Shown here one piece after another: positions 54,337 through 64,000 of a DNA stretch of 64,000 bases. A program made the position numbers and the translations under genes. Below the pieces are notes generated by a model. That model saw only the letters and a program-made list of their open reading frames with translations, made no database searches and was not told the DNA's origin. Source of the stretch: Aphrocallistes beatrix (lineage: Eukaryota > Porifera > Hexactinellida > Sceptrulophora > Aphrocallistidae). Numbering within the stretch: the stretch's first letter is position 1; each line of letters starts with the position of its first letter. The stretch covers positions 1,240,001 to 1,304,000 of the forward strand of contig OY725505.1 in the NCBI GenBank assembly GCA_963281255.1, in the 5' to 3' direction.

Positions 54337-55870
54337 GAAGAACGTGAACATAACGTAGATGTGCACAGGGTTCGAAAGGGAATGCTGTGGGTGTCCCGAA
54401 GCGCTGTTCGTAGGCTGCACATACGCGACAGCGCAGCCTATAAATTGTGATGCGGTATTAGAGTTTGCGTTGCGGATACTAGTACTGCAATGTGGATATA
54501 AGTAGGGGAGCGGAATCATGGGCACAAGATGGAAGTCTTGCTTAGCTAGCGGCGCTAGTTGTCGTTTCGTTGGGCTGGTTTGGGAATACGGTAGGTAATT
54601 CCGGTCGTTTCGGGCTGCGGTCGTTTTGGGTATTCCTGGGATAATACATGAGGTCTGCGATAGCATATGCAAGTTCCGAAAGGAAGTGTCCGGCTCGCAT
54701 GTAATGAGGCATGTAGCGTCTGTGGTGGTTCTCCAATGCGATGTGGGTTTGGCTGGCGATCATAGCAGACCTTAGAGTGGCTGCCCTCCATGTCGAAGTT
54801 GACCTATTGCGTGAAGGAAGATTTGAGGCTACATGCAGAGGGGTTGGTTGACGGTGGTTTTGAGCCACCTGGATGAAAGAGTGAAGTTGGGATCAAATAG
54901 GGTGTCCTGCGTAACATTGGTTGGACCTTGTTCGATTTCGTAAGGTGTTAGCAGATCAGATGGAATTGGGTATGAGGATGCTACGTCATCAAAATAGATC
55001 GTTAGCGCTTGTTGTGGGGGTGGTGAGTGGTTGAAGAGAAGTTAGGCCGTACACATTCTCGCTAATTCTGGTGCCATAGGGAGACCCATGGGTATGCCGG
55101 TTTGTCCAAAGGTGTAATATTTGAAACTGTCCGTGATATAGGTAGCGGTAGCAATGCAGCTAAAATGGGAATATAGGGATTGTCTGGGTTGTAATCATCA
55201 AAGGCTTCCATGATAAGCTGAGGGGAGTAGAGGAGTAGAAAGACTTGGTGTCAAATGTGTGAATGTTGATCAGCATGATGGACGGATATGAGACAAAAGC
55301 TATCACCTCGTGAACGTCATCAAGTAAAAAGGTGAGTTAGCAATTATTGAGGAAATGAGGGGTCGTAAATGAGAGGATACGAGGATGGTTACTGAGGGTT
55401 CATGATTAGGGATTGGTCGAACTGATTGAGCGAGTTCTGAGAGCGAGTTTTGGATCTTAAATAATAATGGCGAATAGACTTCCTTTGCTTTAAATCTAGC
55501 CTTATGGACTTTAAGCTTAAAGTAGAATGTGGGTGGGCGATCATCTTGTAACGTTTGTAGGTTTGGGTCCTCCTCAGAGAGGAGGTTCAAGAGATGTTGT
55601 ACCGCTTTGAAATATGCATATGGTGGAACACGCTTAGCATTCGCTGATAACCATAAATCGTATAGTTGCCGAAAATTTGATTCATGGACTATGACTAACT
55701 CATGACCTTTGTCTACCTGAAAAATACAAAGATCCTCTTTGTTCAATTGATTGCGAGCTGATGAGAGAAGGAAATTAAATTCCCTTTTCCAGATCTCGTT
55801 TCCAGCGTGATAACGGAAAAATGTGAATGGCGCTGCATTGTGTTCTAAATTGAGTGCGAAATTGAATGGA
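54337..55870 (-). pseudogene. Penelope-like reverse transcriptase relic
   Basis: In minus sense, from about 55850: GNEIWKREFNFLLSSARNQL, then NKEDLCIFQVDKGHELVIV, like the NKxDxxIxxxDKG start of Penelope RT. TFYFKLKVHK follows (family FYGLPKxHK), then SVTILVSSHLRPLISSI. After shifts, FGQTGIPMGLPMAPELARM (motif B) lies near 55090 and IYFDDVASS (motif C) near 54990. Downstream, HYMRAGHFLSELAYAIADLM and PKRPELPTVFPNQPNE cover the C-terminal part to 54542. Several frameshifts and stops occur. The GIY-YIG endonuclease of many Penelope elements was not seen. This element class primes on exposed DNA ends. Local GC is higher than in the surroundings. Confidence 0.7.
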
Positions 55871-56214
55871 GAGGTAAAACTCTGTGTGCGAGGTACGGCG
55901 AAATACTATCCATAAAGAATTCAGGCAGAGGAGAGTGATCAAATTCTTATGGGAATGGGAGCGGTGGTCTTATTATTTTGGAAGGAGCGCCTGGGCCATA
56001 GTGAAATGATGATATAGAGAACGCATATGTTGAGTGGGTAAATGAGAACAAAGGTCACAAAATTGTGATTCGTACGCGATTAGGGTAAGGGATGGTGGGA
56101 CCTGGCCTAGCCTCCCTCCCTTAGTGAAAATTTGGAAGTTCGACTTTGGCCACGTTATCTGCACGCGGCGTAATCGCGAATTGACCTTTTATCCTCCAAA
56201 AAGCAGGCACAGTA
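55871..56214. other. Possible 5' continuation of the Penelope-like element
   Basis: A minus frame at 55973-56164 reads YESQFCDLCSHLPTQHMRSL. Not recognised. It is probably part of the same element by position and composition. Confidence 0.35.
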
Positions 56215-56671
56215 ATTACTTGATAGGCACAGAATGCTGATTTTTGGCATGTGAGGCTTTTAGCTATGGCTGTTCTGACGAAAATGCTAACTCATCATGG
56301 AACTATGACGTCATTGTCACCTTCTTATGATTATAAATTTTAGTTTTTCGCTATAACTCAGCCATTTTAGGCTATAGTAGGCAGAAATTTTAATTGAATC
56401 TGTATATTGATATATCTCAAATATGATACATTTCTCATTAAAGAAAGACTCATCACTATATTATGACTTCATTATCACTCATCAACTTTTTGAAAAATGA
56501 GAAATTTTTTGATTTTTCGAGTGATAATGATAATAACAGTTGGATAGACGTATTTAGAGATGATATTGACCATATAATTAATCAATGTGATCCCATGCGC
56601 CCAAATGGCGCCGCCGACGGACGGAAATCGTCTGCCAGCTGTCCAGCGTATTTAAGCGAAGAGCGCCGTTC
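56215..56671 (+). mobile_element. Family A, diverged
   Basis: GGCACAGAATGCTGATTTTT to GAAGAGCGCCG. The GC-rich end is mutated (GGACGGAAATCGTCTG). A short inverted internal piece follows at 56672-56745. Confidence 0.65.
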
Positions 56672-56750
56672 TATTCAAATTTCAGCCTTCTATCCACTCA
56701 AAATGATTGAGTTATACTCGAAAAATTTCTAATTATGAAAAAGATCAATA

Positions 56751-56962
56751 GAGATACCACCGTTTGTATCTACCTTTATAGTGCAGTCACCAGCCAGAGA
56801 TCTTGCAAAAAGCGTCGTTAACCAAGTGAGTATCGTCTAGCACAGTGAGATTTATTTGACAATAACAGCTGGACTATACCCGATTGGTATCCTGAAGTTT
56901 TGCAGGATCTCTGGCTGGCGACTTGCACTATCAAGGTGGAGGTAAACTGGGGTATCTTTTTG
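56751..56962. mobile_element. TIR MITE
   Basis: About 212 bp. Arms of roughly 50 bp share ATAGTGCA, CCAGCCAGAGATC and TGCAAAA in inverted order. Non-coding. Confidence 0.7.
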
Positions 56963-57229
56963 AAATTTTTTGTAAATGGGAGAATTATTGATCATTTTCT
57001 ACTGATCTTGAAAATATTCATGATCAGTCGAAAATGATTCATCTTCCGGGCATCAATAGAAAATTAGGGTTCCATTCATGGATTCTGAGTTATAGCTTGT
57101 CTAGACTTGAGGTGTCTCAATGTGTTAGATTAAAAACCATATAATAACTTCGTCTGCCTATTAGCAATCTGCACATCGTATCTAAATTTCATTCATCTCA
57201 CATTTCTGGTATTCCCGAGAAATCCGTTG

Positions 57230-57358
57230 TAGAGATTAGTGCCATAGCTAAAATACTCCAACATGCTTAAAATCAGCATTCTGTGCCTAGCAGTTTCTTT
57301 AATCAATTCGTTACAAATAGATACACACTAATTGAGTTTATTTGTAAGGATGATAGCT
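57230..57358 (-). mobile_element. Family A, 5' end
   Basis: CAGCATTCTGTGCCTAGCAG, TCAATTCGTTACA and ATTTGTAAGGA in minus orientation. Confidence 0.7.
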
Positions 57359-58949
57359 GGAGGAAGGAAATATCGGAAATAGATTACGGATTTGACCATT
57401 TCTAGTGTGATTCAACAATTGAATGCTAATAGAATATTTTCATTCAGGCAGTTTAGTAATCAAAGTAAGTTAATGAGTATTCAATAAATTTACCTATGTA
57501 TATTCGAATCTATATTATTGGCTATATTGGGCTCGAAAATTTTTGAAACTATCTTGAAGAATTCTTGCCGATTTGACGAAAGTCATCGAAATTGAGACTC
57601 TCCTTGTAGGTTTTGAGAACCTTGTTTATTATTTAATCATGATCGGTTATATCAGTTTCAAATTGCTTGAATCAGGGAAAATTTGCAAATCCTCACTAAA
57701 AAAACTTCTAAATTAAAAAACCCCGGATTCATCAAGATATTTAATCATAAATACATTTAATAATGAAATAAAAAGGTTAATTTTCGATTAATTCGGTCGA
57801 TTTGAACATTTTAAAATATGTGTATTTGGGGAATTAACTTGTTGAACTTCCTTTTCTTCACTGAAATGAGCAAAATTTATTTTTAGGCTTTTAGGGTGTT
57901 AAAATTGTTATATGGGATCATAACTTGTAATGGGATTATTTTCTCGATTCGCAACATAATTATGCGGGTCTATATGCTATCTTGATTCTCTTGAAGGGAA
58001 TCGGCCGCCTATGTGAGTCATGGTGTTTGAACACTAAAATACGATAACTCCCAAAACCACGTTTACGGTTCTCACAATTCTGCGTCGATTCCTGTCATAG
58101 AATAAGGATAGAATGAAAAGCTGACCAATGCTCTTAGAAAGGAATGGAAGTTGGAAATTTTGTAAAAGATCCATTTGAAGGCTATTGCTCCATCCGACAA
58201 TTTTGACATCCAAAAGCCAACGGAAGGTATTATAGGATTTAGGTGAAAAAAAAAGAATTTCAACGATTTAACTACACAAAACAAGACTTTTTGGAAATTC
58301 TCATGTTCAACCCATTTCGCTGAATGTGAATCCTATTTAGAAAATGTTTCTATATACGAGTCATTTATCAATGTTAAACTTGGACATTGAGGTTAAAGTA
58401 AAGAAAAAATATCCGAATTTCCCCAACGAAGAATATTTGAATTTTGTATTTTACACAGTTATGATCTTTTAAAGCGAAAAATCCCAATTTTTTTTCAACT
58501 TTAAATTTTATGGGCATAGCTATCTAAAATACATTTTTCGAAAATTTAGACCGTTATTTTGAGGGGAAGATAAATATATGGCTTATGATCATAAATATTT
58601 ATTTATACAGTTGATACCTTTTCAGATAATATTGCTGACAACGAAGGTTTTAGCTTGCGAATTTTTCAAAGTTACTCTTTAAATTTCTGCGACAAGTGGT
58701 GCTCAATTTTATTTAAATATCCTTGTAGGCGAGCAATTTTTTATTCTCGGTAGACCTGAATTGATAGATTTTCTGTCTATTATATCGCAATTTCTAAGCT
58801 AAGTGTAAGAATGAATAATTTAAAAACACACGATTGCTCCACACATAAGGAAGGATCCTGAATCAGATATTCTACAACTATATAATTATTCCAGATGTAG
58901 ATACTAAATGTTTCATCAACCACTACTCTTTCTAGACCACATATATGAA
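57359..58949. other. Nothing recognised over 1.6 kb
   Basis: Very AT-rich, no known repeat and no motif in the short open frames. Confidence 0.4.
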
Positions 58950-59048
58950 ACGACAATCATGGTCGCTTATTATCAACCACCTGGGTGCAAAAAAAGTGTC
59001 CATAATAGAAAGAATCCAAATTAAGCGGACTTGATTCACTAAAATCCT
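58950..59048. mobile_element. Truncated pogo-like MITE, family P1
   Basis: TGGTCGCTTATTATCAACCA to ATTCACTAAAATCCTAT matches the left half of 10417-10602. It is cut by the following Family A start. Confidence 0.65.
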
Positions 59049-59050
59049 AT

Positions 59051-59400
59051 GCCCTTACTATTAAAACTCGATTAATGTGTATTTTTATATATATTTCTCG
59101 ATAGTGAATTGATTGATAAAACTGCCAGGCACAGAAAGCTGATTTTTGGCATGCTGGATCCCTTTGGCTTGGCTCCACTAATTTCTGACCTCAGACTAAA
59201 ATTTCGACTCATCCTGGAATTATGACGTCATTGTCACCCTTTTTATTACTATTATTAGAAATTTCAGTTTTTCGAATATAATTCTACCATGCCATTTTGG
59301 TTTATAGTTTTATAGTAATGCTGAAATATTAATAGACGATGCACTTGTATATTAATATTTTTGACATATGATACAACAATCATCAAAAGTAATGCAATTT
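59051..59400 (+). mobile_element. Family A, 5' two-thirds
   Basis: CCCTTACTATTAAAACTCGA start. One TGACGTCA remains. It breaks into LINE sequence near 59400. Confidence 0.75.
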
Positions 59401-60005
59401 TTACAGCCAGCCAGTGGAGGATTGAAGAAGAAACGATTTGGTGGTTCTTGATGCGTTGTGAATGAGCCTGGGTGACTCTTCGAGCCCGCTTGAGTCGAGA
59501 TAGGAGCAACGAGAGAAAACCACTATTTATAGATGGAGTAAGAGGAAGCAACTTTATTGATCTAGGTATGCATCAATAATTTGTCTAAACAAGTTCTTTA
59601 CTTATTGAATCCTAAGATTAGATAATTGCCTACATAGACGCTATCAATGTGAGACGGGTACAAATGACAAAGAGTACATTTTTTCGAGTCATTGAGCAGC
59701 TTGTTATTAAAAAGCCAAGATCGGAGATTAGAGACACTGGATTGGATGGCAGCAGATATCTCATATGTATAATAGAATCGTGTTAAAAGAAATATAAATT
59801 TGAGTCTCATGGACAAAGCTGTACATGTCTGAGAGGTGAGACTTAATGCTATCAAAGACCGTGCTAGCTAGTATAAAGAGTAAAGAGAAGAGGACCGAGA
59901 CAGAATGTTAAGTTACTCAGAGGACCATAGTTCGCAAAAATAGGATCGAGATTGGGTTTTTTGAGCTTGGATATAATGAAGATTGTGATACAGATGTTAT
60001 GTTAG
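59401..60005 (-). pseudogene. LINE fragment, divergent CR1/L2-like subfamily
   Basis: Minus-sense order is RT motif C side to thumb. SAAIQSSVSNLRSWLFNNKL matches the corresponding SAIRSWLLANKLLIND region of the 51-kb LINE. Plus-strand blocks such as AGAGAAGAGGACCGAGACAG near 59885 correspond to motif B. Frames are broken and nucleotide identity is visibly lower than between the other three copies, so it is an older relative. Confidence 0.75.
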
Positions 60006-60314
60006 TGAAATCAATAGTGGTTAGGATATTGTTTCCTTTTAAGACAAAATGATTAGAAAGTTTTGTGAGCGGAAAGCGATGTCAGAATAGGATGATAGAG
60101 TTTGCTTTTGATGTAAGCCAAGCACTGAATTCGCTTAGCCAAAGAGAGATCGCAAGTCCTAACCATCTTAGCTATTCCAATCAGTAATATTGGGCGCCCA
60201 AGTTTATCAACTTTGTCGAAACATTCAGCTTTTGTTTAAAATCAGCCAATCCTTAAGGTCATTGGACATCCAAACCTGCTTAGCTATTTTGAGGGCTTTA
60301 CTCATAGTGAACCA
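60006..60314. other. Nothing recognised
   Basis: Possibly more of the older LINE. No motif was seen. Confidence 0.35.
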
Positions 60315-60883
60315 CAAGGTTGGGTTCAATTATAATTGTAACTAATTAATTACAATTAATTACGTTTTGTACATAATTGTAATTGTAATTGTAATTGATC
60401 ATTGAAAAATTTTGTAATTGTAATTGTAATTGTAATTCAAAAATAATTGACATAATTGTAATTGTAATTGAAGTACATAAATGTAATTACGTCTAAATTA
60501 TACCTAAAGGCTAAAGCCACGCTTCAATTCCTATACATGTGTTAATTCTTTACATTATTGTTTTGATATCGTTGTGTTTGGTGTTTCTCGTGAATTGGTA
60601 AGTATAAGTTGACAACTTTACGAGTAAGCATATGAATTCTCTCTTTTTCATGGTTCCTGTGCACTATAAAAAATATGTCACCGAAGATATAGTATAATAG
60701 ATTAAAAACTTTGCATTAATTCTAATGAAGATATATTTGATTACACACATCATTTTTGTAATTATAATTGTAGTTGTAGTTGCGAATATCTTCTCAATTA
60801 TAATTATAATTGTAACTGTAAATTAGAATTAATTGTAATTGTAATTGTAATTGAATATAAAAATATAATTGAACCCAACCCTG
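60315..60883. mobile_element. TIR element, family C, long copy
   Basis: Inverted relative to 54042-54336, with ends CAAGGTTGGGTTCAATTATA and TATAATTGAACCCAACCCTG. AATTGT microsatellites are expanded, and an extra 130-bp segment lies at about 60465-60600. The core TTTTCATGGTTCCTGTG is shared. Confidence 0.8.
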
Positions 60884-61007
60884 CGTTCTACACCACCCAT
60901 AGGTTCCCAATGTAGTCTATATGGGCCAAACAGGCGCTACACCATGTCGTCAGACAGCCAAGATTCAAAATCGCATCTGGCAACACCTACGCCACGCACC
61001 GGATCGA

Positions 61008-61398
61008 TGTCGCACGAAAAATCACCAAATTTGTCCATTTTTAAAATTTTTGATGCGTAATGATGACGTCACAACAGAGTGATGAGTCTTCATTTTTTGA
61101 TTATAGGTGGGTATGTGTGATTTATTAATATACATAATCTATTAAAATTTCAGCCTTCTATCTCCTATAATGGCTAGTTATGCTCGAATAACTGTATTGC
61201 TTAACTTTTAGAAATGTGACAATGACGTCATAATTTCATGATGAGTCGACATTTTCGTCTGAGCTCAGAACTTAGTGGAGCCATAGCCAAAAGACTCCCA
61301 CATGCCAAAAATCAGCTTTCTACGCCTGGCAGTTTCTTCAATCAATTCGTTACAGATATATATATATACAAACATTAATCGAGTTTTAATAGTAAGGA
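61008..61398 (-). mobile_element. Family A, 5' two-thirds
   Basis: Minus copy with two CRE-like sites. It ends TTTTAATAGTAAGGA with host A on the minus strand. Confidence 0.8.
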
Positions 61399-61411
61399 TA
61401 TATATATATAT

Positions 61412-61475
61412 ATACAAAAGTATTCGACCACCACAGAAACTGTCATACAAATAGTGTTAAAGTGGGTATATTTTT
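61412..61475. mobile_element. mariner-like MITE fragment, family M1
   Basis: ACAAAAGTATTCGACCACCA and ACAAATAGTGTTAAAGTG match the arm of 31397-31858. Confidence 0.7.
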
Positions 61476-61519
61476 TATTTCAAATTCGTGAACTACACAT
61501 TCTAATTACTCATAATTGA

Positions 61520-61640
61520 TAGCCTCAGCCATAGCCTACTGTATATAAGGCTTGCCATCTACTTGGAAATCTGGACTAGGGATGCACTAGTGGACGATTA
61601 TTATAATGAACCACAATTTTTAATGATGATTTTATCACTA
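61520..61640 (+). mobile_element. Mutator-like arm fragment
   Basis: CATAGCCTACTGTATATAAG and GGACTAGGGATGCA match the left arm of 25431-26351. Confidence 0.6.
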
Positions 61641-61894
61641 GCTAATCAATGAGAATACATTATGTGAAGTTGTTTCCCACATAGTATTCTCTGTCACAAA
61701 TATTTAACCTAGCCTCCATAATCCTTCTCTGCAGCAGATCACTTTCCATTTTAAGATACAAGAACTCAGAGAGACATTTGACCGACGTTTCGATTCCCGT
61801 TCTCCATCCAAAGGATCCTGTTGAAGGGGATACATACAAAACCAAAAGTGGGGACTGGAGCTAAACCATAATACCTTTCATGGTATCCTCTTAA

Positions 61895-62038
61895 TTGCTC
61901 TCAATATCTAAAATAAACGAACTCCGTTCTCTGGAGTCAAAGGGAGAATATTGCTTAACAAAGGAGACTCCTAGTTCGAAGTATGAGATTGAGGAGAAAG
62001 AGAAGTACCTTGTCAGAAATTTGAAAGATCTAAAAGGT
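61895..62038 (+). CDS. Candidate exon of an unknown gene
   Basis: An open frame reads INELRSLESKGEYCLTKETP and SKYEIEEKEKYLVRNLKDLK, a hydrophilic, Lys/Glu-rich, helix-prone peptide. It runs into AAAAG|GTAAGTA, a perfect splice donor consensus, at 62038-62039. No convincing acceptor lies just upstream, and a TAA precedes the frame. It might be a first coding exon or have a distant start. I do not recognise it. It lies opposite to the LATS direction. GC is slightly raised here. Confidence 0.35.
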
Positions 62039-62040
62039 AA

Positions 62041-62499
62041 GTATATTTGCTTTCAATTAATACTAGCAAATTGTATTTGTTCCTTCTGACAATTGTATCC
62101 GAATTATTATATTCTTGCTAATCTTGAAAACATCTCGGAGGATGTCATAGACAGCGAATGGGTCCTATCCCCAAGGGGGTGATACCTTGAAAATAATTGT
62201 TTAAAATTTGTAGGAAAAATTCTGGGTTATATTTCACATGCAGGTCGCTTGGTCATAGCAATACAAATACTGATAATGATATATATATATTTCAATGAAG
62301 CATTTATTTCAGAAAACACAGGGGAGAGCTCCCCGACCTTCGGCGTCTATGATGTTTTCTCGTTTATCCTGAAATAGTCATTTTATCTGCATATGTAGAG
62401 GGTGCGTCAAAAGCAACAAAGAATAATTTGTATTATTGAAAATTGTTCTACAGAGATCTAATCTGCAAAGTAAAAGTTAATTGTATCTCACAGCTTTCA
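62041..62499. other. Nothing recognised
   Basis: AT-rich sequence. The block around 62160-62185 (CCTATCCCCAAGGGGGTGAT) is a small stem. Confidence 0.35.
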
Positions 62500-62557
62500 A
62501 TAAATAAGTGAAACATTTTAGCTAAGTCAACTGAGCTAAAATGTTTCACTTATTTAT
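62500..62557. repeat. Perfect 24-bp inverted repeat, 10-base loop
   Basis: Arms 62500-62523 (ending GTGAAACATTTTAGCT) and 62534-62557 are exact complements. Not part of a recognised family. Confidence 0.9.
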
Positions 62558-62646
62558 AGTTTACTATGGTCATGGCCGGCGCTATCCAAACAATATTCTT
62601 CATAAGTCATGAAAATTATATCTAAGGAAGTTCTTCGGTCTAAATC

Positions 62647-62860
62647 AGGGTTGCCGTGGGAATGGGAATCCCCATAGGATTCCTATGGGGATTCACACAG
62701 GGTCCTAAGGAGATTCCCACAGGGTCCTCTCATAGGATTGCTGTAGGAATCCTCATGGGGATTCCCACAGGATTCCTATGGGAATCTTCATGGGGATTCC
62801 CACAAGAATTCTATGGGGATGGGATAGAATGGGAATTTCATTCCCACGGCAAACCTGGTA
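62647..62860. repeat. Minisatellite of GGGATTCCCACAGGATTCCT type with inverted ends
   Basis: About eight irregular units of roughly 20-25 bp. The whole array is bounded by GGTTGCCGTGGGAATGGGAA and its near complement ATTCCCACGGCAAACC. GC-rich against its flanks. Confidence 0.85.
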
Positions 62861-62919
62861 TAAATGCATTTGTATCAATACAGCAAAGACCCTGGCGCAA
62901 AAATAGTTTCATCACAGTT

Positions 62920-63010
62920 CAGGGTTGGGGTCAATTACAATTATCGTTGTGTAAATAGTAATTTTACTTGCCTTGAAATTGATTCGAAATTATAATTGAA
63001 CAAATGTAAT
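62920..63010. mobile_element. Family C fragment
   Basis: CAGGGTTGGGGTCAATTACA and AAATTATAATTGAAC only; the right terminus is missing. Confidence 0.5.
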
Positions 63011-63197
63011 TGACTTTATTGTTATCCGACTTTTTAAATTATTAACCATTTAATTCAACCTTGTAGATTTTATTACTTGTTAACCTCTTTTCTAGAAACA
63101 GACCCTTGGAACATCATTTTGGACTGTTCGGTCTGTTTCGAGCTATCAAATCTCATATTTTGAAATATTGAAACGGACGTATTCATATTTTCCATTC

Positions 63198-63316
63198 ACA
63201 CAATGCGTGTACAGAGCAAGAAAGAAAGAAAGAAAGAAAGAAAGAAGGCTATAGTCGAAAAACTGAAATTTGACACAATGCGTGTACAGAGCAAGAAAGA
63301 AAAAAAGAAAGAAAGA
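63198..63316. repeat. Two-unit tandem repeat with AAAG microsatellites
   Basis: CACAATGCGTGTACAGAGCA plus an AAAG run occurs twice, about 75 bp apart. The unit between carries GAAAAACTGAAATTT, a Family A piece. Confidence 0.8.
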
Positions 63317-63394
63317 TGGAATTTCGGACGAGACTGTTCATTAGTGACAGCTATAGACAGATGACCATTATATAGAGTGGTCGTTATAGCAGGT

Positions 63395-63649
63395 TCGATA
63401 GTATCATCAAAAAATGATGACTCACCACTCTGTTATGACGTATTCACAAATTTAATTCCGCATCAAAAATTTAAAAACTGACAAATGTGATGATTTTTCG
63501 AGTGATATCGATTATAACAGTAAGACACACATATTTTGAGATGGTATCCCTTTATAATTAATCATTGTGAGCCCAGGCACCCAAAGAGCGCCTCCTGCGG
63601 ACCCAAAGTGTCAGCCAGCTGCGAAGTGCGAGCTAGCGAAGTACGTTTG
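63395..63649 (+). mobile_element. Family A, 3' half
   Basis: CATCAAAAAATGATGACTCA to GTACGTTTG followed by T. The second CRE-like site and the hairpins are mutated. Confidence 0.75.
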
Positions 63650-63656
63650 TCACCCT

Positions 63657-63995
63657 TAATTACATAAAGGTGTCCCCCAAGAATTATTTTCATCATTGAC
63701 ATATAATTTCAAATCAACTGGTTGTTGACTTAGATAGTCTGCCGCGACATTGTTTACTTCTTTACGAAAACAAATCTCATACTCAACGCTTTCTAATTCT
63801 AAAAGCAACCGCGATATTCCACGTGGATCACGTCTAGACCACAATCATTGCAAAGGATTATGGTCAGAGAGGAATATTGCTTTCGGAGCAGCTTCTAAAT
63901 ATTTTCGCCACTTTCGGGAGGCTGATACTATTACCCATGCCCCAAGCTCTCCTACTGCATAAAATTCGTTGGCCATCATTGAGTTCCCTTGACGC
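63657..63995 (-). pseudogene. Ty3/Gypsy RNase H C-terminal part with one stop, at right edge
   Basis: Minus frame from the window edge: FYAVGELGAWVIVSASRKWR, KYLEAAPKAIFLSDHNPLQ, then TGA where relatives have Trp (TGG). It continues LWSRRDPRGISRLLLELESV, then YEICFRKEVNNVAADYLS, and ends at TAA 63657-63659. DHNPLQ and the LLELESVEYEI/NVAADYLS tail are typical of Gypsy RNase H. The DPRGISR and LELE segments match the RNase H tail of the 14-kb relic. Apart from the single stop the frame is clean. The RT should lie beyond the right edge. Confidence 0.85.
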
Positions 63996-64000
63996 ATCTA

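Noticed and set aside
61660-61845. Minus-strand open frame with STGSFGWRTGIETSVKCLSE
   Set aside because: Reads like a protein but I cannot place it. No splice sites or neighbours support it, so it is not called.

Overview
The window comes from an AT-rich, repeat-saturated invertebrate animal genome. The evidence is one multi-exon eukaryotic gene, a LATS/Warts-type kinase with GT-AG introns, set in a dense mix of animal transposable elements: Helitron, Tc1/mariner, pogo-like, hAT, Mutator-like, P-like, CR1/L2-like LINE, Ty3/Gypsy, Penelope-like and a tRNA-derived SINE. I cannot name the species. No bacterial gene organisation was seen, and all coordinates of degenerate elements are approximate.

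Host gene. Four exons of the Hippo-pathway kinase LATS lie on the minus strand at 53021-52891, 45571-45166, 22329-22007 and 7421-7211. Their splice phases match. They carry the MOB-binding helical region, the glycine loop, the VAIK-type lysine, HRD, DFG, the LATS insert and the activation loop up to APE. The 5' exons should lie to the right of the window. The C-lobe and hydrophobic motif should lie to its left. Nearly everything between the exons is intron packed with transposons. One intron holds a 208-bp tandem duplication that copied the 3' end of the DFG exon with its splice donor.

Layout. 1-1046: a Gypsy gag zinc-knuckle/protease frame (-) head-to-head with a broken Gypsy reverse transcriptase (+). 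1.4-6.5 kb: foldback debris and eight copies of one Helitron-like non-autonomous family (here Family A). 7.2-9.9 kb: LATS exon and a palindromic element. 9.9-13.1 kb: a LINE split by a hAT element and by a foldback element, then cut by a mariner relic. 14.1-15.4 kb: Gypsy pol (-). 16.2-20.9 kb: remains of an autonomous Helitron whose helicase is split by a 2.76-kb P-like element. 21.7-22.3 kb: duplicated and genuine LATS exon. 22.9-26.4 kb: Family A cluster, SINE and a Mutator-like element with a 9-bp target duplication. 27.2-29.5 kb: integrase remains followed by an OTU protease-like frame. 31.1-34.2 kb: a foldback element holding a FEN/XPG-like, cysteine-rich transposon gene. 34.3-36.1 kb: LINE. 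37-41.4 kb: TIR element, Gypsy pol (+) and a P-like relic. 43.8-47.3 kb: small TIR elements and a LATS exon. 47.9-49.3 kb: an intact Tc1-like transposon. 50.6-52.8 kb: an open-frame LINE inserted into a Family A copy. 52.9-53.0 kb: LATS exon. 54.3-55.9 kb: Penelope-like RT. 56-64 kb: further repeats, a possible exon at 62.0 kb and a Gypsy RNase H fragment at the right edge.

How it fits together. Only the LATS exons look like selected host sequence. The Tc1 transposase and the 50.9-kb LINE are the youngest-looking mobile genes because their frames are open. Family A shows the hallmarks of a non-autonomous Helitron: host A before a 5' TC, several 3' hairpins, and a CTTG end followed by host T. 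The degraded Helitron at 16.2-20.9 kb is a plausible relative of its former driver. Nested insertions give a relative age order for many families.
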